This document shows, one piece after another, positions 22,030 through 33,929 of a DNA stretch of 64,000 bases. Position numbers and translations under genes: made by a program. Position 1 is the first letter of the stretch, and every line of letters begins with the position of its first letter. The notes beneath the pieces are model-generated. The model saw only the letters and a program-made list of their open reading frames with translations, was not told where the DNA came from and made no database searches. This DNA comes from Atopsyche davidsoni (Eukaryota; Arthropoda; Insecta; Trichoptera; Hydrobiosidae), in NCBI GenBank assembly GCA_022113835.1, contig JAILWY010000002.1:660501-724500 (forward strand), given 5' to 3'.

Positions 22030-23860
22030 AACCACGTTTGTTAATATTTTTGTCACGCAGTTTTTCAAAAACAGGATGTAAAGGTGCGTTTGTATGATAC
22101 TTCTTTAAAGTGGCCGACATGTAGGAGCAACGTTAAGAATCACACTTTATCACAATGAAAGCATATGGCGTATATGATATTTATATGCCTGAATATTTCA
22201 TTTGCCTGCCAGCATGTATCATATTTTTTCTGCGCGAGAACAACAAAGACCAAAACAAGGAATTCTTGCGTTTGTACGTCTGAGAGAAAATACATTTCGT
22301 GAAATATTTGTTTATATCTTCAGCGCTCTCCCGATTCCCGCATCCCGCACCTCCAAAAGGATGGACGATCCTGAACATGCTTCAAGACATTCCAAAACAC
22401 CATCTTCTATTCATATCATTTCGAGATAACTGAAGTATTCAATCGGACAACCTTTTTTCCTATAAATTATCAAAGGACAAGAATATACCAAATGTAAAGT
22501 AATCGATAGTCTTTTTTAACAAATGAAATGTTGTTCTAAATCGTTGAACAAAAAAAATATCCCACAAAAATACATTACACTTAATACAGTTTTTTTCATT
22601 TTTTAATAAAAAACAACGAGAAAATTAATATTGTAATTAATTTTGTAAATGAAACATTTATTAACACAATCAAATATTTGCATTTATATATGGTGTTTAA
22701 TTTTATTACAAGTAATGTTTAATTATCCATTTAATCAATTTTGGTTCAATGTGAATTAGACGTAAATTTGTATGATTTCAAACGAATCTTTTATAAAGTA
22801 TGATTTTTGGTTAAATACTAGTCAGATAAAAAATAAGCCCAGGTTAACCATACATAATGTTTAACATTTTCAAAAGTAGACATGTACAATGATATATTAT
22901 ATTTGAGAAAATTTACGTTAGGGAATTCCATGAGTTTCAAAATCTTTTTTTTAATTAGACACATATGCTCACGACAATAATAATTTTAGTTTCAACGTTA
23001 TATGCAACGCTTTCAAATATTTAAAAAACTTTTTACCGAATGAAACAACGCAAAAAATCAACCAATCTACTAGGAGATTACAATCAGCACGATCGTAATC
23101 TTTAAGCCATTTTACTATTCATATTAATAATTAAATATATTCATTAAAATACTCCTCGTAGTTTTGAAATAAATTCATAAAATAGAGCAATTATGATATT
23201 TAAAAAAATAATTCGTTTTACCAGAATTCAACCTTACACCGCAGCCTTCATACAAGAGGGGTGCATAAATTATCACTATAGACAAATCCAAATTCTTTGC
23301 CAATAAACACCGCGTGTCCGATTTTAAAATTGAATTTGCAAATTCCGCAAGCCCGTCAATCTGTGGTGCGCACCGCGTGCAGGCAGCTGGGGCTCCCCCG
23401 GGGCCGGAAACACCCTGCAGGTCCTTAGCTGCTGCGAAATTGGATCCTTGCGGAAATTCGAATCATCTTTTGCTTTGCTTTAATGGAAGACATTCTGTTT
23501 GGTTAGCATTTTTCTTTTTCTCCAGTACTTAAATATTTAAATACATATTTCATGCCTTCATGCTTCATGTTTTGCTTACGAGGTTTTAAAATAATTTAAT
23601 GAAATGCTTTTGCTTGAGAGCAAATTATTGAAACAATTAAAAAATCACGATATAAATTGTTTATGTATGTTATATAAACAAATATACATAACTATAATCT
23701 GCATAACTAAAAAAAATTTGGTAAAATATAAAAAAAAGGAAAAACACACATCAATTAGATATGAACACTTCTTGTTTTTAAAAACATGTTTTTTTATCGT
23801 AATTTTTATTGATACATGGCAACACACTGTAAGATTGTATAAAAAATAATTTAAATAAAA
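22030..23860. other. AT-rich non-coding stretch with a small GC island
   Basis: A short CpG-containing segment (23330-23460) includes GGGGCTCCCCCGGGGCC. The overlapping frames at 22181-22429 run on both strands and are not convincing. Confidence 0.4.
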
Positions 23861-23861
23861 T

Positions 23862-23935
23862 ACTTTAGTGGCGTTAATTTTTATCGGTGACCGGTTTCTC
23901 GGGTGACCAATTTTTATAGGTGACCGGTGACTGAA
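23862..23935. repeat. GACCGGT-family repeat fragment
   Basis: TTTTTATCGGTGACCGGTTTC and TTTTTATAGGTGACCGGTGAC are two short direct copies of the family's signature within 60 bp. Confidence 0.5.
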
Positions 23936-24026
23936 TTTGATAATTTGAAATTGTTATTTTCATTATAATAAGCAAAAGCCAAATGGTTTACGAGCAGGTT
24001 AAATGGTTTACGAATATTAACATAGT

Positions 24027-24236
24027 TTATGTGATTAAGCACATTTTTTCACACATTGAAAACGATTAAAGAAAACTCTCAGAAAATATCATCGTGACTT
24101 GTGTGGGATTCGAACCCACATCCCCAAGCTTTCATGGCCGGTGCATTTATCCAACTATGCTAACGAGCCACTGCAATTTAGTGAGAATTTTTAATAATCA
24201 TATTCTACATATGAACCAATATGCTCGGTAATCATA
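24027..24236 (-). mobile_element. Single copy of the tRNA-bearing inverted-repeat element
   Basis: It is flanked by TAACATAGT at 24018-24026 and 24237-24245. Imperfect inverted repeats (TTATGTGATTAAGCAC...CTCTCAG and its counterpart ending GGTAATCATA) surround a minus-strand tRNA-like core at about 24103-24180. It lacks the ACGCATCCTG tail and ~200-bp linker found in the array, so it may be the minimal mobile unit. Confidence 0.75.
24103..24180 (-). pseudogene. tRNA-like core with perfect T stem
   Basis: Same sequence as the array cores except for a CCGGCC anticodon stem and a fully paired T stem (GTGGG with CCCAC), so it is closer to the ancestral tRNA. B box GGTTCGAATCC is intact. The anticodon loop CATGAAA again lacks T33. 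Confidence 0.6.
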
Positions 24237-24249
24237 TAACATAGTCTTT

Positions 24250-26700
24250 GAATTTTCCAATTCGTGCGAAAATAATATATTGTCTTATTGGAAAAGCATT
24301 GATTGGATAATGCCAGAAAAAAAGCAGAGTACATGTACGAAAGTATTGATAAAATACAGATTTAAATTTAATACTATACTACTAAAATACTTTTGACATA
24401 CAGGCTTTAGCAGTTATTAATCGGTGAAGGCCAGTTTTTTGATGCAATGATGCAATTGTCGTATTGTAAATATATATTGAATAATTTCACAAAAAAAATA
24501 TAACAATAACCTCCGAAAATGATGATTCCTCATTCTTATTTTTTTTATACATTTTATACAACTACAATACTTTTGCAAGTAAGTTTTGAGCAGTAAATAT
24601 CCAGCGACAGCCGGTATTTTGCCTGCGATAATACTATATTGTCATATTGGAAACATTAGTTTGGTAATTCCGCAAAAAATATAAAAAAATAAATGTACGA
24701 AAGTAATCATTCTTTATTCCCAATACATCATAAAAGGTTATCGTATAAACCGGAAACAGGCGTTTTTATCTCAAAAATAGCTACGAAAATCGTCGAAACG
24801 AAAAGGCGCAACCGGAAGACAGAATTCATTTGCAATAAAAATCATATGCGTGCGACCAAAGAATAAATTTCCCAGTATCGACACGGGAGTTCTCGCATAA
24901 TTTTAAGAAAAAAAACTTCCCAAGGAATATTCCGGCTGTCGTGCTCGAGGGCAGTGCGGGTCGCGCCACCCTCTAGGAACGCCCGGCCGACAGTTTGGGA
25001 GCCGCTGAGCTCTTCTGATGTGAATTTTTTTTTGCTCCACGCACGCTATGATTTTTAGGTGAAATATTTGTGTTTTGGGGATGTAAATGTTGTTTTTATG
25101 AAAATAATATTTTTATAATCATATTCCATATACTAAGAAAGAGATAAATGTAATTCACATCGTTTATGATAACTGAATAATAATATCTGTGGCTACTTAT
25201 TACTCTATTTATTGGTTGACTCAATATGCTCTAAATTTTTGGAAACATAATTTGATCCGATAATACAAGTTCGATACTTGCGATATTGTAGGGCCTGTGA
25301 TCTCAAAATATTATTTACATATTTTATTTGGCCCAGTGCAAATATTCAGGTTATGAAATTCATGTAACCAAATAACACATTATAGTAGAATTTCCCGTTC
25401 CCTTTGCTTATCACGTCACAGGGATTATGCCACGTGGGCGCGTATCGATGTACCTGCACGTGGAATTTCCTACTGTAAATTGAGGCACCCCTCTCCCCGT
25501 GGCTCCGGTGCTGCCTTCCCCCTTCTTCCAACCCCTACCGAAGCCTCCACCCCGCAGTATGTATATACTGCCGTCAAGGTTTGATATCGTCGTATCTGAA
25601 AAAAGAAGTATTGGCTGAAAAATGTAGGTTGTAAACAATAAAGTACTGAAACTAACGTGAGATGAAATTTTTTAACTGTAAGAGCTTTTGTCTTTTGAGA
25701 GTATTTTTTTTAAAAATTCCTCTACTTTGGCATTCATTGGCCATGTATCGGCCATTCGTGTTTTTAGAAAAATCAAAATATTTCATAAGCTGATATCGCA
25801 AGAATCGAATCATTGTATAGTACTCTTTTAATATCGAATATTTTTTTGTAGAGGCAATAAATCTGCCAGGTTCCTTATAGAAGCACTTATTTTATGAATT
25901 CAATAAGTGCAAGTCAGTCTCAGTGGCGGGCAGTCGCGCGGTTCCAGTGGCGGCCCCAGACAAAGTTTTGAGATAAATCCTGGCGTGTCAATTGCATTCA
26001 GCGTCTTTCACTTCTGCTTCTCTGAGACGGCGCCACTGGCTGACAAGCGCCTCGGGCTCACGAAAAATGAATCCTTGATAGTGGATTGATATTGTATTAT
26101 TAAAGAAAAAATATAAGAATTTAGATTTTAGATAGACATTACAATTGAGATTCATAAATTAATCTTAATTTAAAAAGTTAATTGTTGTGGTTGCTGTAAC
26201 AACTTCTGCATTTATAAAACAAAAAATATGTTAAAAGTATATATTTTCACTTACTTTTATGTCTTTTTTGTGATGGAAACCAACGAAATTGGCAGTAATA
26301 GTAATATAATATATCGATTGTTTGTCGTAATGATAAAACAGAAAAAAATAAAAAATACTCATTTATTTATCATATATTTTTGAATACTCTTATGCGGGGT
26401 AGGTACAAACCCTTTCATAAAATTGAAACCTTCAGCCGAGTCCTTCGAACCAATCATTTTTCTTGTCGATCGTATACTTTTTGAACACCTGGTTCTTTTA
26501 TAGTGATAGAAATATTATGTATATTTTGTTTTATAACATAAGCTGTGTAAAGGCAATAAAAATGCATGCTAAAAAAAATGTCTTCGAGAATTTTTATATT
26601 TTCTAGGAGAACTTGAAACATTTCAATGTAATTAAACATTAAAGTTTATATAAACTAAACTAAAATAACTTTTTTTTTATTCATAACATGAAAAATTATC
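24250..26700. other. AT-rich stretch with three small GC islands
   Basis: Islands at about 24890-25020, 25430-25560 and 25910-26050 are CpG-containing and complex; the rest is AT-rich. No exon or known repeat recognised. AAGTCAGTCTCAGT at 25911 resembles an initiator but has no DPE at +28. Confidence 0.35.
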
Positions 26701-26711
26701 TTCGATCAATT

Positions 26712-26815
26712 TGGAATCGGAATGAGCCGACTTCGTGATTCGTCTGTCCTGGAAGGCACTTTTCGATTAAAAGCCTTCGTTCTAACCACCGAGCTAGCAA
26801 GCCATCTAGATAACT
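26712..26815 (-). repeat. tRNA-derived SINE-like fragment
   Basis: On minus it begins GGCTTGCTAGCTCGGTGGTTAGAACG, a clear A-box-like tRNA head, and continues to GGCTCATTCCGATTCC. A B box is not clear. It resembles the fragment at 27.26 kb in the GACTCATTC/GATTCC words. Confidence 0.45.
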
Positions 26816-27254
26816 GAATTATTAAAAAGTGCACTTTTTAAAATGATTTACGTATTGTATGATCTTCGCAGAAAACTGGTTCAGACGATGGAGAGACCTG
26901 ACTTTTAATGCATACTCTAAGCATTTAAACTATATAATTATCTTGTCTCGATCTAAATTGTCTTGAGCAGCAAATGTGGAATAATTCCTTTAGGAAGTAT
27001 AAACTTACGTAGCTTCGTCCCGCTGCTGCGTGTTCTATTCAGCCAGGGACAATGGAGAGTTAACTTCTCCTTGGAATGGTTTATGAATTATGTACATTGT
27101 CTATTAGGAATTTTAAACAAGCTGCTGTACGAGTGTCATAAAATACGTATTCTTATTGCAATGATATAAGTACTTGAATATATTTAAATTAATTGATCGT
27201 TAATTAATGAACAAAATGCATAAAAAAATATATGATTCCATTCGACAAATACAA

Positions 27255-27385
27255 GAGTTTTCGACTAACCTGAAACAGGCATGAGTCCGATAACATCGGT
27301 TAAGGACTCACCTGACAGGATGGGAATGGAACTGGAATCATGATGAGAATGAGTCCGCGATCTAACCACTGACCTTCAATCATTA
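27255..27385 (-). repeat. tRNA-derived SINE-like fragment
   Basis: On minus it has GAAGGTCAGTGGTTAGATCGCGG (A-box-like), then GACTCATTCTCATCATGATTCC, then a short hairpin-capable CCGATGTTATCGG. Likely a decayed SINE; family unknown. Confidence 0.4.
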
Positions 27386-27441
27386 TTTCTGTTTTATATA
27401 CTTCAGATAAAAAGTAAAGAAGGGAGCTTAGAGGGTGAAGC

Positions 27442-27459
27442 CAACAAAATAACATTTAT
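27442..27459. repeat. 18-bp target-site duplication, left
   Basis: CAACAAAATAACATTTAT, identical to 27744-27761. Confidence 0.8.
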
Positions 27460-27527
27460 ATATATAATGATAAAAGTAGCTTTGTATTTTGTCTTCACTT
27501 TGTGTTTATTATTATAATTTTTTTTTT

Positions 27528-27573
27528 TGGATAACTAGTTTCGACCAAATAGACTAGGTCATCATCAGATGCA
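27528..27573 (-). ncRNA. Hammerhead-like motif, inverted partner
   Basis: Mirror copy of the plus-strand motif: CTGATGA (complement of 27562-27568), the same stem II, GAAA (complement of 27539-27542) and CTAGTTATCC at the cleavage side. Stem I is weakened by one mismatch (TGCAT with ATCCA) and the cleavage triplet is GTT instead of GTC. Confidence 0.55.
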
Positions 27574-27596
27574 TAACTAAACTGTCTGTTTAGTTA

Positions 27597-27642
27597 TGCA
27601 TCTGATGATGACCTAGTCTATTTGGTCGAAACTAGTCATGCA
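27597..27642 (+). ncRNA. Type I-like hammerhead ribozyme motif
   Basis: Stem I is TGCAT (27597-27601) with ATGCA (27638-27642), fully paired. Box 1 CTGATGA is at 27602-27608. Stem II is GACC with GGTC around a ten-base loop. GAAA lies at 27628-27631, then a minimal stem III CTAG and TC with predicted cleavage after 27637. One T lies between CTGATGA and stem II, where the textbook motif has a G-C pair; all other core bases agree. In vitro self-cleavage would settle activity. Confidence 0.65.
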
Positions 27643-27743
27643 AAAAAAAAAAATAATAATAATAAACTCAAAGTGAAGACAAAATAAAAAGCTACATTTA
27701 TCATTATAATAATGGATCTTCACCAATAAAATGCCTTGTCCCT

Positions 27744-27761
27744 CAACAAAATAACATTTAT
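27744..27761. repeat. 18-bp target-site duplication, right
   Basis: CAACAAAATAACATTTAT, identical to 27442-27459. Confidence 0.8.
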
Positions 27762-28864
27762 TTAAAATTTTAAGTTTATATAAACTGCGCGTCTCTAAAT
27801 ACAATCTCACATTTTTGGTAAAATATTGTGAGAAACAGGTGATTTTTCAAATGTTAGTGATCGATAGATATGTTGATTGTGTTAATATAAAAAAACAAGA
27901 GCTTTTATGTAATGGACATGTTTGACATAAATCCGTAGTTTTTAAAAATAAGGTGAGACTATATATTTATATATATATAAAGGCGTTCATATTAAAAATT
28001 AAAAGGTATTCTTTAAGACAGTAAAACATTCATTATGATATATATTTATTAATTATATTTCAACACAACTTTTCTAAAAACTAGATTAGTTAATTAAATA
28101 ATATATCTATGCGTTTTATTTTTTACTGCTCTAAAAAATGTTTTAGCTTTTTTTTCTAACTTGTCTCCTTCTATCTTAATCAGAACTACAATATACAAAT
28201 AAATAAAAATACTTGCGATGCTTGTTAAATATTTAATCATCACTAAAAGTAATGCTTTTCATTGAATAACTACACTCTAGGCTTGTTACCTAACTAATGC
28301 GTGCTTGGTAAAGATTTAATTTCCAAAAAAATCCTTATCCTGACTACTGAAAATTAGTCCCCTAAATATAAACACTACACAACCTATCCTCGCACGGAGC
28401 CCCTTCAATATCAACAATATTTCAAAACCCACAAACCCCCACATTCCGTTCGTCACGATACAATCAATAACTAAAGAGCGACTTCGAATAAAAAATATTT
28501 TCTATTTCATTACGTGAATTTCCCGCAGAACCGTTCATTTCGTATGGGGTCGGACTACACGCCATACGTGTGTGTACAATTGGCATAGGAAATAATTAAC
28601 TATGGCTTTATACGAACGCTTCGAACCGCCTCGATACGATCTGAAAACAAGCCCCGTACAAGCCGCAGGAACAAATACGATGATTTGTGGCTTAATATCA
28701 CGACGCTCTTTCTCACGTGGACTTTACAACGTATAGAAAAAACGTAGTAAATATATTTGTGGTTTTTATTTACAGAGTGTTATCTGCTCAAATCATATCT
28801 TTGACTCCCCCATTCGTACTAAAAATACAATATCAATAGAATCATGATTGACTTGATTTTTAAG
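27762..28864. other. AT-rich stretch with complex island at 28400-28740
   Basis: No gene recognised. The island 28400-28740 is less AT-rich, CpG-containing and unique; a candidate regulatory element by composition only. Confidence 0.3.
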
Positions 28865-28878
28865 CAACAAGCTTTTGT

Positions 28879-29160
28879 CTGTTTTTTGGATTGAACGTCA
28901 ATCAAGTGCGTATTTATTACCCATTACGGGTTTATTATATTATTACTAATATGATAAGCCACATTAGATCACACATAGAAGATGATTAAAGAAATTCTCA
29001 GAAAAATATCGATGTGGTTCGTTAGTACAATGATTAGTACACCGGCCATGTAAGCCTGGGGATGTGGGTTTAAATCCCACACAAATCACGATGACATTTT
29101 TCTGAGAATTTTTTTAATCATCTTCTATGTGTGAACTAATGTGCCTAATCATATTAGTAA
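28879..29160 (-). mobile_element. tRNA-bearing inverted-repeat element with complete tail
   Basis: It is flanked by CAACAAGCTTTTGT at 28865-28878 and 29161-29174. Read on minus: inverted repeat from TTACTAATATGATTAGGCAC, tRNA-like core (on plus, about 29010-29091), second inverted repeat, then a tail with CCCGTAATGGGTAATAAATACGC ending GTTCAATCCAAAAAA beside the direct repeat. The A-rich end plus a 14-bp target duplication points to LINE-type retrotransposition. The core points opposite to the tail here, whereas in the 1.3-5.0 kb array core and tail point the same way. Confidence 0.75.
29010..29091 (+). pseudogene. tRNA-like core in the 28.9-kb element
   Basis: TTCGTTAGTACAATGATTAG gives a poor A box; GGTTTAAATCC is a B box with one change (TTTAAA for TTCGAA); the T stem is fully paired (GTGGG with CCCAC). 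The anticodon-arm loop is CATGTAA. Diverged from the array core at several positions. Confidence 0.5.
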
Positions 29161-29174
29161 CAACAAGCTTTTGT

Positions 29175-31440
29175 TGGCATATTAATTTAGAGAATAATAA
29201 TGCTTAAAACATTTATTTTAATACTTCGAGATATAAATATTAAACATACGAGGTTTTATAACTGTCTTTATTCTTATTTAATCGTTGAAAAATAGATGTA
29301 TGTATAAAAGGTTGAATTTACCTCTGAAACTTATAGTTTCAACAGCACGCTTTTGATATAATAATTTACTATAAATTTATTAAGGTACGTTTTTAAATGA
29401 CTACATGTTATTTAAATGCTGAAAAAAACTATAGAAATATATAAAATATGAGATAAATCTATCAGGATCTATTAAGAATGATCACTCTAACATTATGACA
29501 CAGCATATCTATTTAATTCGAAATCAATTTTTTTAATAACGAGATTCTTTTTCGTATCTTTTTTATTGTATTCCTGAAATGGAGATATTTTTTCCAAATA
29601 TATAAAAAATAATAAGCTTGCAACATAATGAAGTGGTTAAAAATCGATTAACAAAAAAAACTATCGATTCATTCGTGAAAGACTAGATTTTTATAGATAA
29701 TTATTACCGATAAATATATTATCTACTTACTGGAGTATCATTAAAAAGCGTTCCATTAAAAACCGATTAATACCACTATACTTATTATGTATATATTTTA
29801 CAATATGGGAATAGACGGGAATTGGGTATTTTTAGCCTAAAAATATAAGCCATCAATGCAATAATGTATTTATAAACGCATTGCAAGTCATTGATTATAA
29901 CTTCATTTTCCTCATCAATAAGCGGCGATCTTTTTAGAGATTCTACTTTTGCCTTTATTGAAATTCGGTTTTTGCCCTCAGGGTAACTTTAAATATTTTA
30001 TTTTACTTTGTATGGTCGTGTTCTTAAAAAAACTTATCTTATGCAGGTCATTAATAATCATATATTTATTACCATTTGATACCAAAGGTTTTTTATTTTG
30101 CCGTTTATAGCGTGTTTGAAGGAGTACACTTAAATATCAATGGTAATACATATTCATTTCTATAAAATTATTTCATGTCGTTTTATGCGTGAATCGACCA
30201 TATAAATATTTTTAAAAACTGCTTTGATTGCTAGGCTTTTCAGTTATTTGGTTCATGATCCCTGAAACAGACAGTTAATTCGCAAATGGCTCGTGTAGTT
30301 AACCGATAACAAGAGTGACGGGCTTTACTAATAATTTGGAACACGTTGTTACAATAATGTTCGAACAGTGAAGTTAACGCGACTTTAACTACCGCTAAAT
30401 TTACTAGAGAATGATGGAGATCCGTGATAATTATACAGAACGGGTGAAACCCATTATGGGTCGATATGTGTGTACAGGGTTTCCAATTACAACTACCGGA
30501 TGTCGCTTTTTATAATATTTATTAAATATTTACACAAAAGAAAAGATTAAAAACTAAGCAAATTAGATTAATATACTAATATAACAGTTCCGTTTTTCTA
30601 GAGCGCAGCGGTTTCTAAAAAAGAATTCCATATGGGTTTTTTAAGGTTTTAGGGTTAAAATTACATCGACGGTGTTAATAACAATTTTAATAATTCTATA
30701 TTGTTGTAATATGCTTTGAATATCCAGGTTATCGATTTACTTTTAAACGATGAGAAATATAATTTTAAAAGTTTCATTAAAAAAAAAAAAAATAATTTTG
30801 TCATTCATCGCCTATCTATATTAGGAGTGATTTTTAAATACCAAAAAAATATCATGTACGTTATATTTAAATAATTACAAGTATGAATTCTTAAACAGCT
30901 TATATATTACAAAATAAATTATTTGTATTGGCAGTTGTTTTCTAAATTAAATATTCAATACAAACCGATGTTTACAGATTTGTCAATTTCACGTAAAACG
31001 CTATAATTTCCTAAATTATAATATATCGTGATTCACCGCCGTTCTTAGTTAGCAACCACCCTGTCAGGTATATTGATAGGGTGGATAGTAATCGCCGCCC
31101 TTTATCAGCAACCCTCTGAATATTAATAGTGAGAAATCGATACCGCGCATGGAAATGCAAAAACCACCCTCGCGTCTTGGAATTCGATTGTATTTTTAAA
31201 TTCAGTGGCATTTCAGCATTTACTTCAACCAAGCGGGCAAAACGAAGGATGAAAGCGAATCGCATGGGGGCTGTTGTAACATATTTTTATTTATTTTCTT
31301 CACTTATCGCCGCTATAGCTGAAATTACTGAAATATGACGTGATGAACATTTAAGCAATAATTAAATTATTCGATGCAATCATAGATTTTCCCATCTGTG
31401 ATTTTTTCGGATGGCTAGGAGAATACGACTGTTTTATATA
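29175..31440. other. AT-rich stretch, no gene
   Basis: Unique AT-rich DNA with one less AT-rich patch at 31040-31280. The frames there (31011-31338, both strands) have no recognisable motif. Confidence 0.4.
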
Positions 31441-31441
31441 A

Positions 31442-31982
31442 GGTATCCAAACAGCGTATCGAGTATTTGTTAGTTCAGTAAAACAAAAACTACTAGTAAT
31501 CAATTTTTTTTTTTTATTGTTGATTATAATAATACAAAATGAAAAATTATTTCTAAAAGATGATTTTATCCAAATGGTGACCGTTACGCTGCTAGCACTC
31601 CCCTAATCTGGAACAAATATTGCTGATAACACGCTGACACATAGCCCTCGATATTGCTGCCATTTATGACCTGACGTTTTGTTTCAATTCCGTTGGGTTC
31701 GTCGGATTATTTAAAGGTATCCCCATACGAAATAGTCAAGAGGGCTAAGGTCGGGGTTTCTGGGAGGCCAGTTGATGTTACCTCTACGTGAAATGGCCTT
31801 ATTAGGGAATAATACGTTAACAGCTTCAATTGATAGATTGGATGTATTGCAAGTGGTCTCGTCTTATTGGAACCACGTTCTTGAGTTGAAACCATGAAAT
31901 TCCACAAAACCACAAAATTTTTCGCAGCATATCGCAATAACGGTCACTGTTCACATTCACACGATACTGTATTTGGACACCC
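31442..31982 (-). mobile_element. Mariner-type deletion derivative, copy 2
   Basis: It is collinear with 5509-6049: left end GGTATCCAAACAGCGTATCG and right end GATACTGTATTTGGACACCC are degenerate versions of the same inverted repeat. On minus it retains SDRYCDMLRK, a broken glutamine-rich catalytic segment and RPFHVEVTSTGLPETPTLAL. More substitutions than copy 1; non-coding. Confidence 0.8.
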
Positions 31983-31984
31983 GT

Positions 31985-33840
31985 TAGTAACCGTTTTATT
32001 GCAAAAATAAAGTTTAACATAATATTTGTAAATATATCTGTAACTTATGAAAAATGAGAGTTTCTCATTTTATCAGAGAACAGGCCCGAAAGGAAGTTTT
32101 TAATCACTTACACAAATTTATTTCTAAGTGCTAACTTATATTTCAAATACCAAGTATTGTGACAGTTTATGTTTTTGACTTCATATTTAAATAAATAAAT
32201 TATTTAAACATTTTAAAGTGAATGGATGTAAAAAAAATTGGCGATGTATATTTATAATTTAGTTTCATATTTGTTAGACAGCTGTCAATAAATTTCCTTT
32301 TAACACATTGTGATCAATCATATGATGTAAAAGCTTTTAAAAAAAATTGCAATATTTTTATGCATTAATAATATTTACCTTTTTATACCCCCACGTCCTA
32401 ATTCAATTTATATAAACTGAAAAATGATTGACAAAAATATGTCTTTCTTAAAAATAAAAAGAAGAATTTCTAGCATTTTAAACAATAAGCCCTCAACAAA
32501 AAGATATATCTAATGATGTTGATCAATTTGACTCTCTTTAAAACGGGTGAATTAAATATTGTAAAGTTTTTATTCGGGGAACATTCGGTACCATAATTCG
32601 CCTCATCATCTCTTTTGAAATGTTGAGGCGTGTTATGACTTGTCATTTTAAGCAATAGAAATATAATTGCAAATATAGAGTACGTCAGCATGTCAAAGGC
32701 TTGACATTTTCTAGTGGGTTTTCACAAGGCCGATAGCATATAGGTATGAATCCAAAAGCCATTTGGGCCTCGCAGGTATGGCCTGAAAAGCCAGCCTTCA
32801 CACGCACGGAGACCTGAATACCTGCCGCTAACGACCCAGGAGCTAACGAGTTAAACATGCCTACCTGCGAAGACTTACCGGGCGCCCAATAATGCTGGGA
32901 GCTCATTGGCAGTGGCGTGCGGTCCACGGAAGCAAAAAAAGAGTGCATTGTCTTCAAAATCTGTCTAATTTCAAAAACCTTCGATAGGAAGGTATACACA
33001 AGTTCCCCGGCGCGCAAATTTGGTGGTGGAGGAACGTTTCCGTTTACCTTTTTTTTCCACCCCAAGACCTTATCACAAACAAGGAAAATATGCTCGTCAA
33101 AGAAGAAATTAAAACTCTCTAACTTCTAGGTAACATTTACAGAAAGGATGCATCAAATCAAAAACTGCTCGACTGACTGCTCACTTAAAGAGGTGCGCTT
33201 GCTCTAGAGTGCCATGTATGATTTATCTCTGAGCGATGCGCTCATATCCTACTAAACAGGTAATGTAGATGGTCTCAGTACCTGATCCGAATACTATGGC
33301 TTTTAAGACACCATGTATACATATTAAATACACGTGTTTCTATCGTTTTAGTGATACAGCATTTTTTGTCTCCTACCTCGTGTCACTCATGCTCTCGGTT
33401 GCTATGCAAGTAAACAAACGAACCCTATCGTCACTTCTTAACACACCAAATACTTGTATTATACAGTTTCGAGTAGTCATTACAGATAAACAGCCACACT
33501 ATAACGAGACCCATAAAATACACGTGGTGTCTCTTTTATAGAACTGCCACAAACATTGTTGAAACGTCAATTAATGCGGCATGTTAATTCAATATTTAAT
33601 ACATTCGCATACTTGCGTCTAATTTTTATAAGTATGTATTGAACGAGAAGAGATTTATATTACTTAATGCAACAACCGAAGAACAGACTAAAAATCAATA
33701 AAATATTTTTTTATTTCAAACATGCTTTGAATCTTCATAAAATACTCATTCGTTATGGCCGGTAGTAAAACATATTTTAAAAGACAATCTCGCAAAAATA
33801 TTCAGAGATTTTTCATGTGAATAGCTTACTAATGAGCATG
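31985..33840. other. Non-coding stretch; unidentified complex segment at 32690-33065
   Basis: The segment 32690-33065 is GC-richer and includes a 126-codon minus-strand open frame (32685-33065), one of the longest in the window. The protein has no motif I recognise, is proline and glycine rich at its start and lacks a visible promoter or splice context. It may be a decayed repeat. The rest is AT-rich. Confidence 0.3.
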
Positions 33841-33859
33841 AATATAAAGTCGAAATGAA

Positions 33860-33915
33860 TAAACTACTGAACGCAATAGCTATGGAAGTGGGGGTTCGAA
33901 TCCCACCTGCTTTCT
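33860..33915 (+). pseudogene. tRNA-like remnant with B box
   Basis: A perfect B box GGTTCGAATCC at 33893-33903 lies in a paired T stem (GGGGG...CCCAC partly). The upstream half has no convincing A box or D arm. Probably a decayed tRNA-derived SINE head. Confidence 0.35.
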
Positions 33916-33929
33916 ATAAATATTTCAAA

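Larger units (their letters stand above)
27460..27743 (+). mobile_element. Hammerhead-bearing head-to-head retroelement
   Basis: A 284-bp insertion between perfect 18-bp direct repeats. Its two halves are inverted copies meeting near 27586. Each begins at the centre with AGTTATGCAT and a hammerhead-like motif, then an A-rich stretch, then AATAAACTCAAAGTGAAGACAA on the right or its complement on the left. The right half is longer and ends ATGGATCTTCACCAATAAAATGCCTTGTCCCT; the left half stops after TATCATTATATATA. Small hammerheads at the ends of such units, with partial inverted copies, are known for Penelope-like retroelements, so this is best read as a non-autonomous Penelope derivative. No protein is encoded. 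Confidence 0.75.

Noticed and set aside
25911..25955. Inr+DPE promoter at TCAGTCTCAGT
   Set aside because: No DPE-like pentamer at +28 for either initiator.
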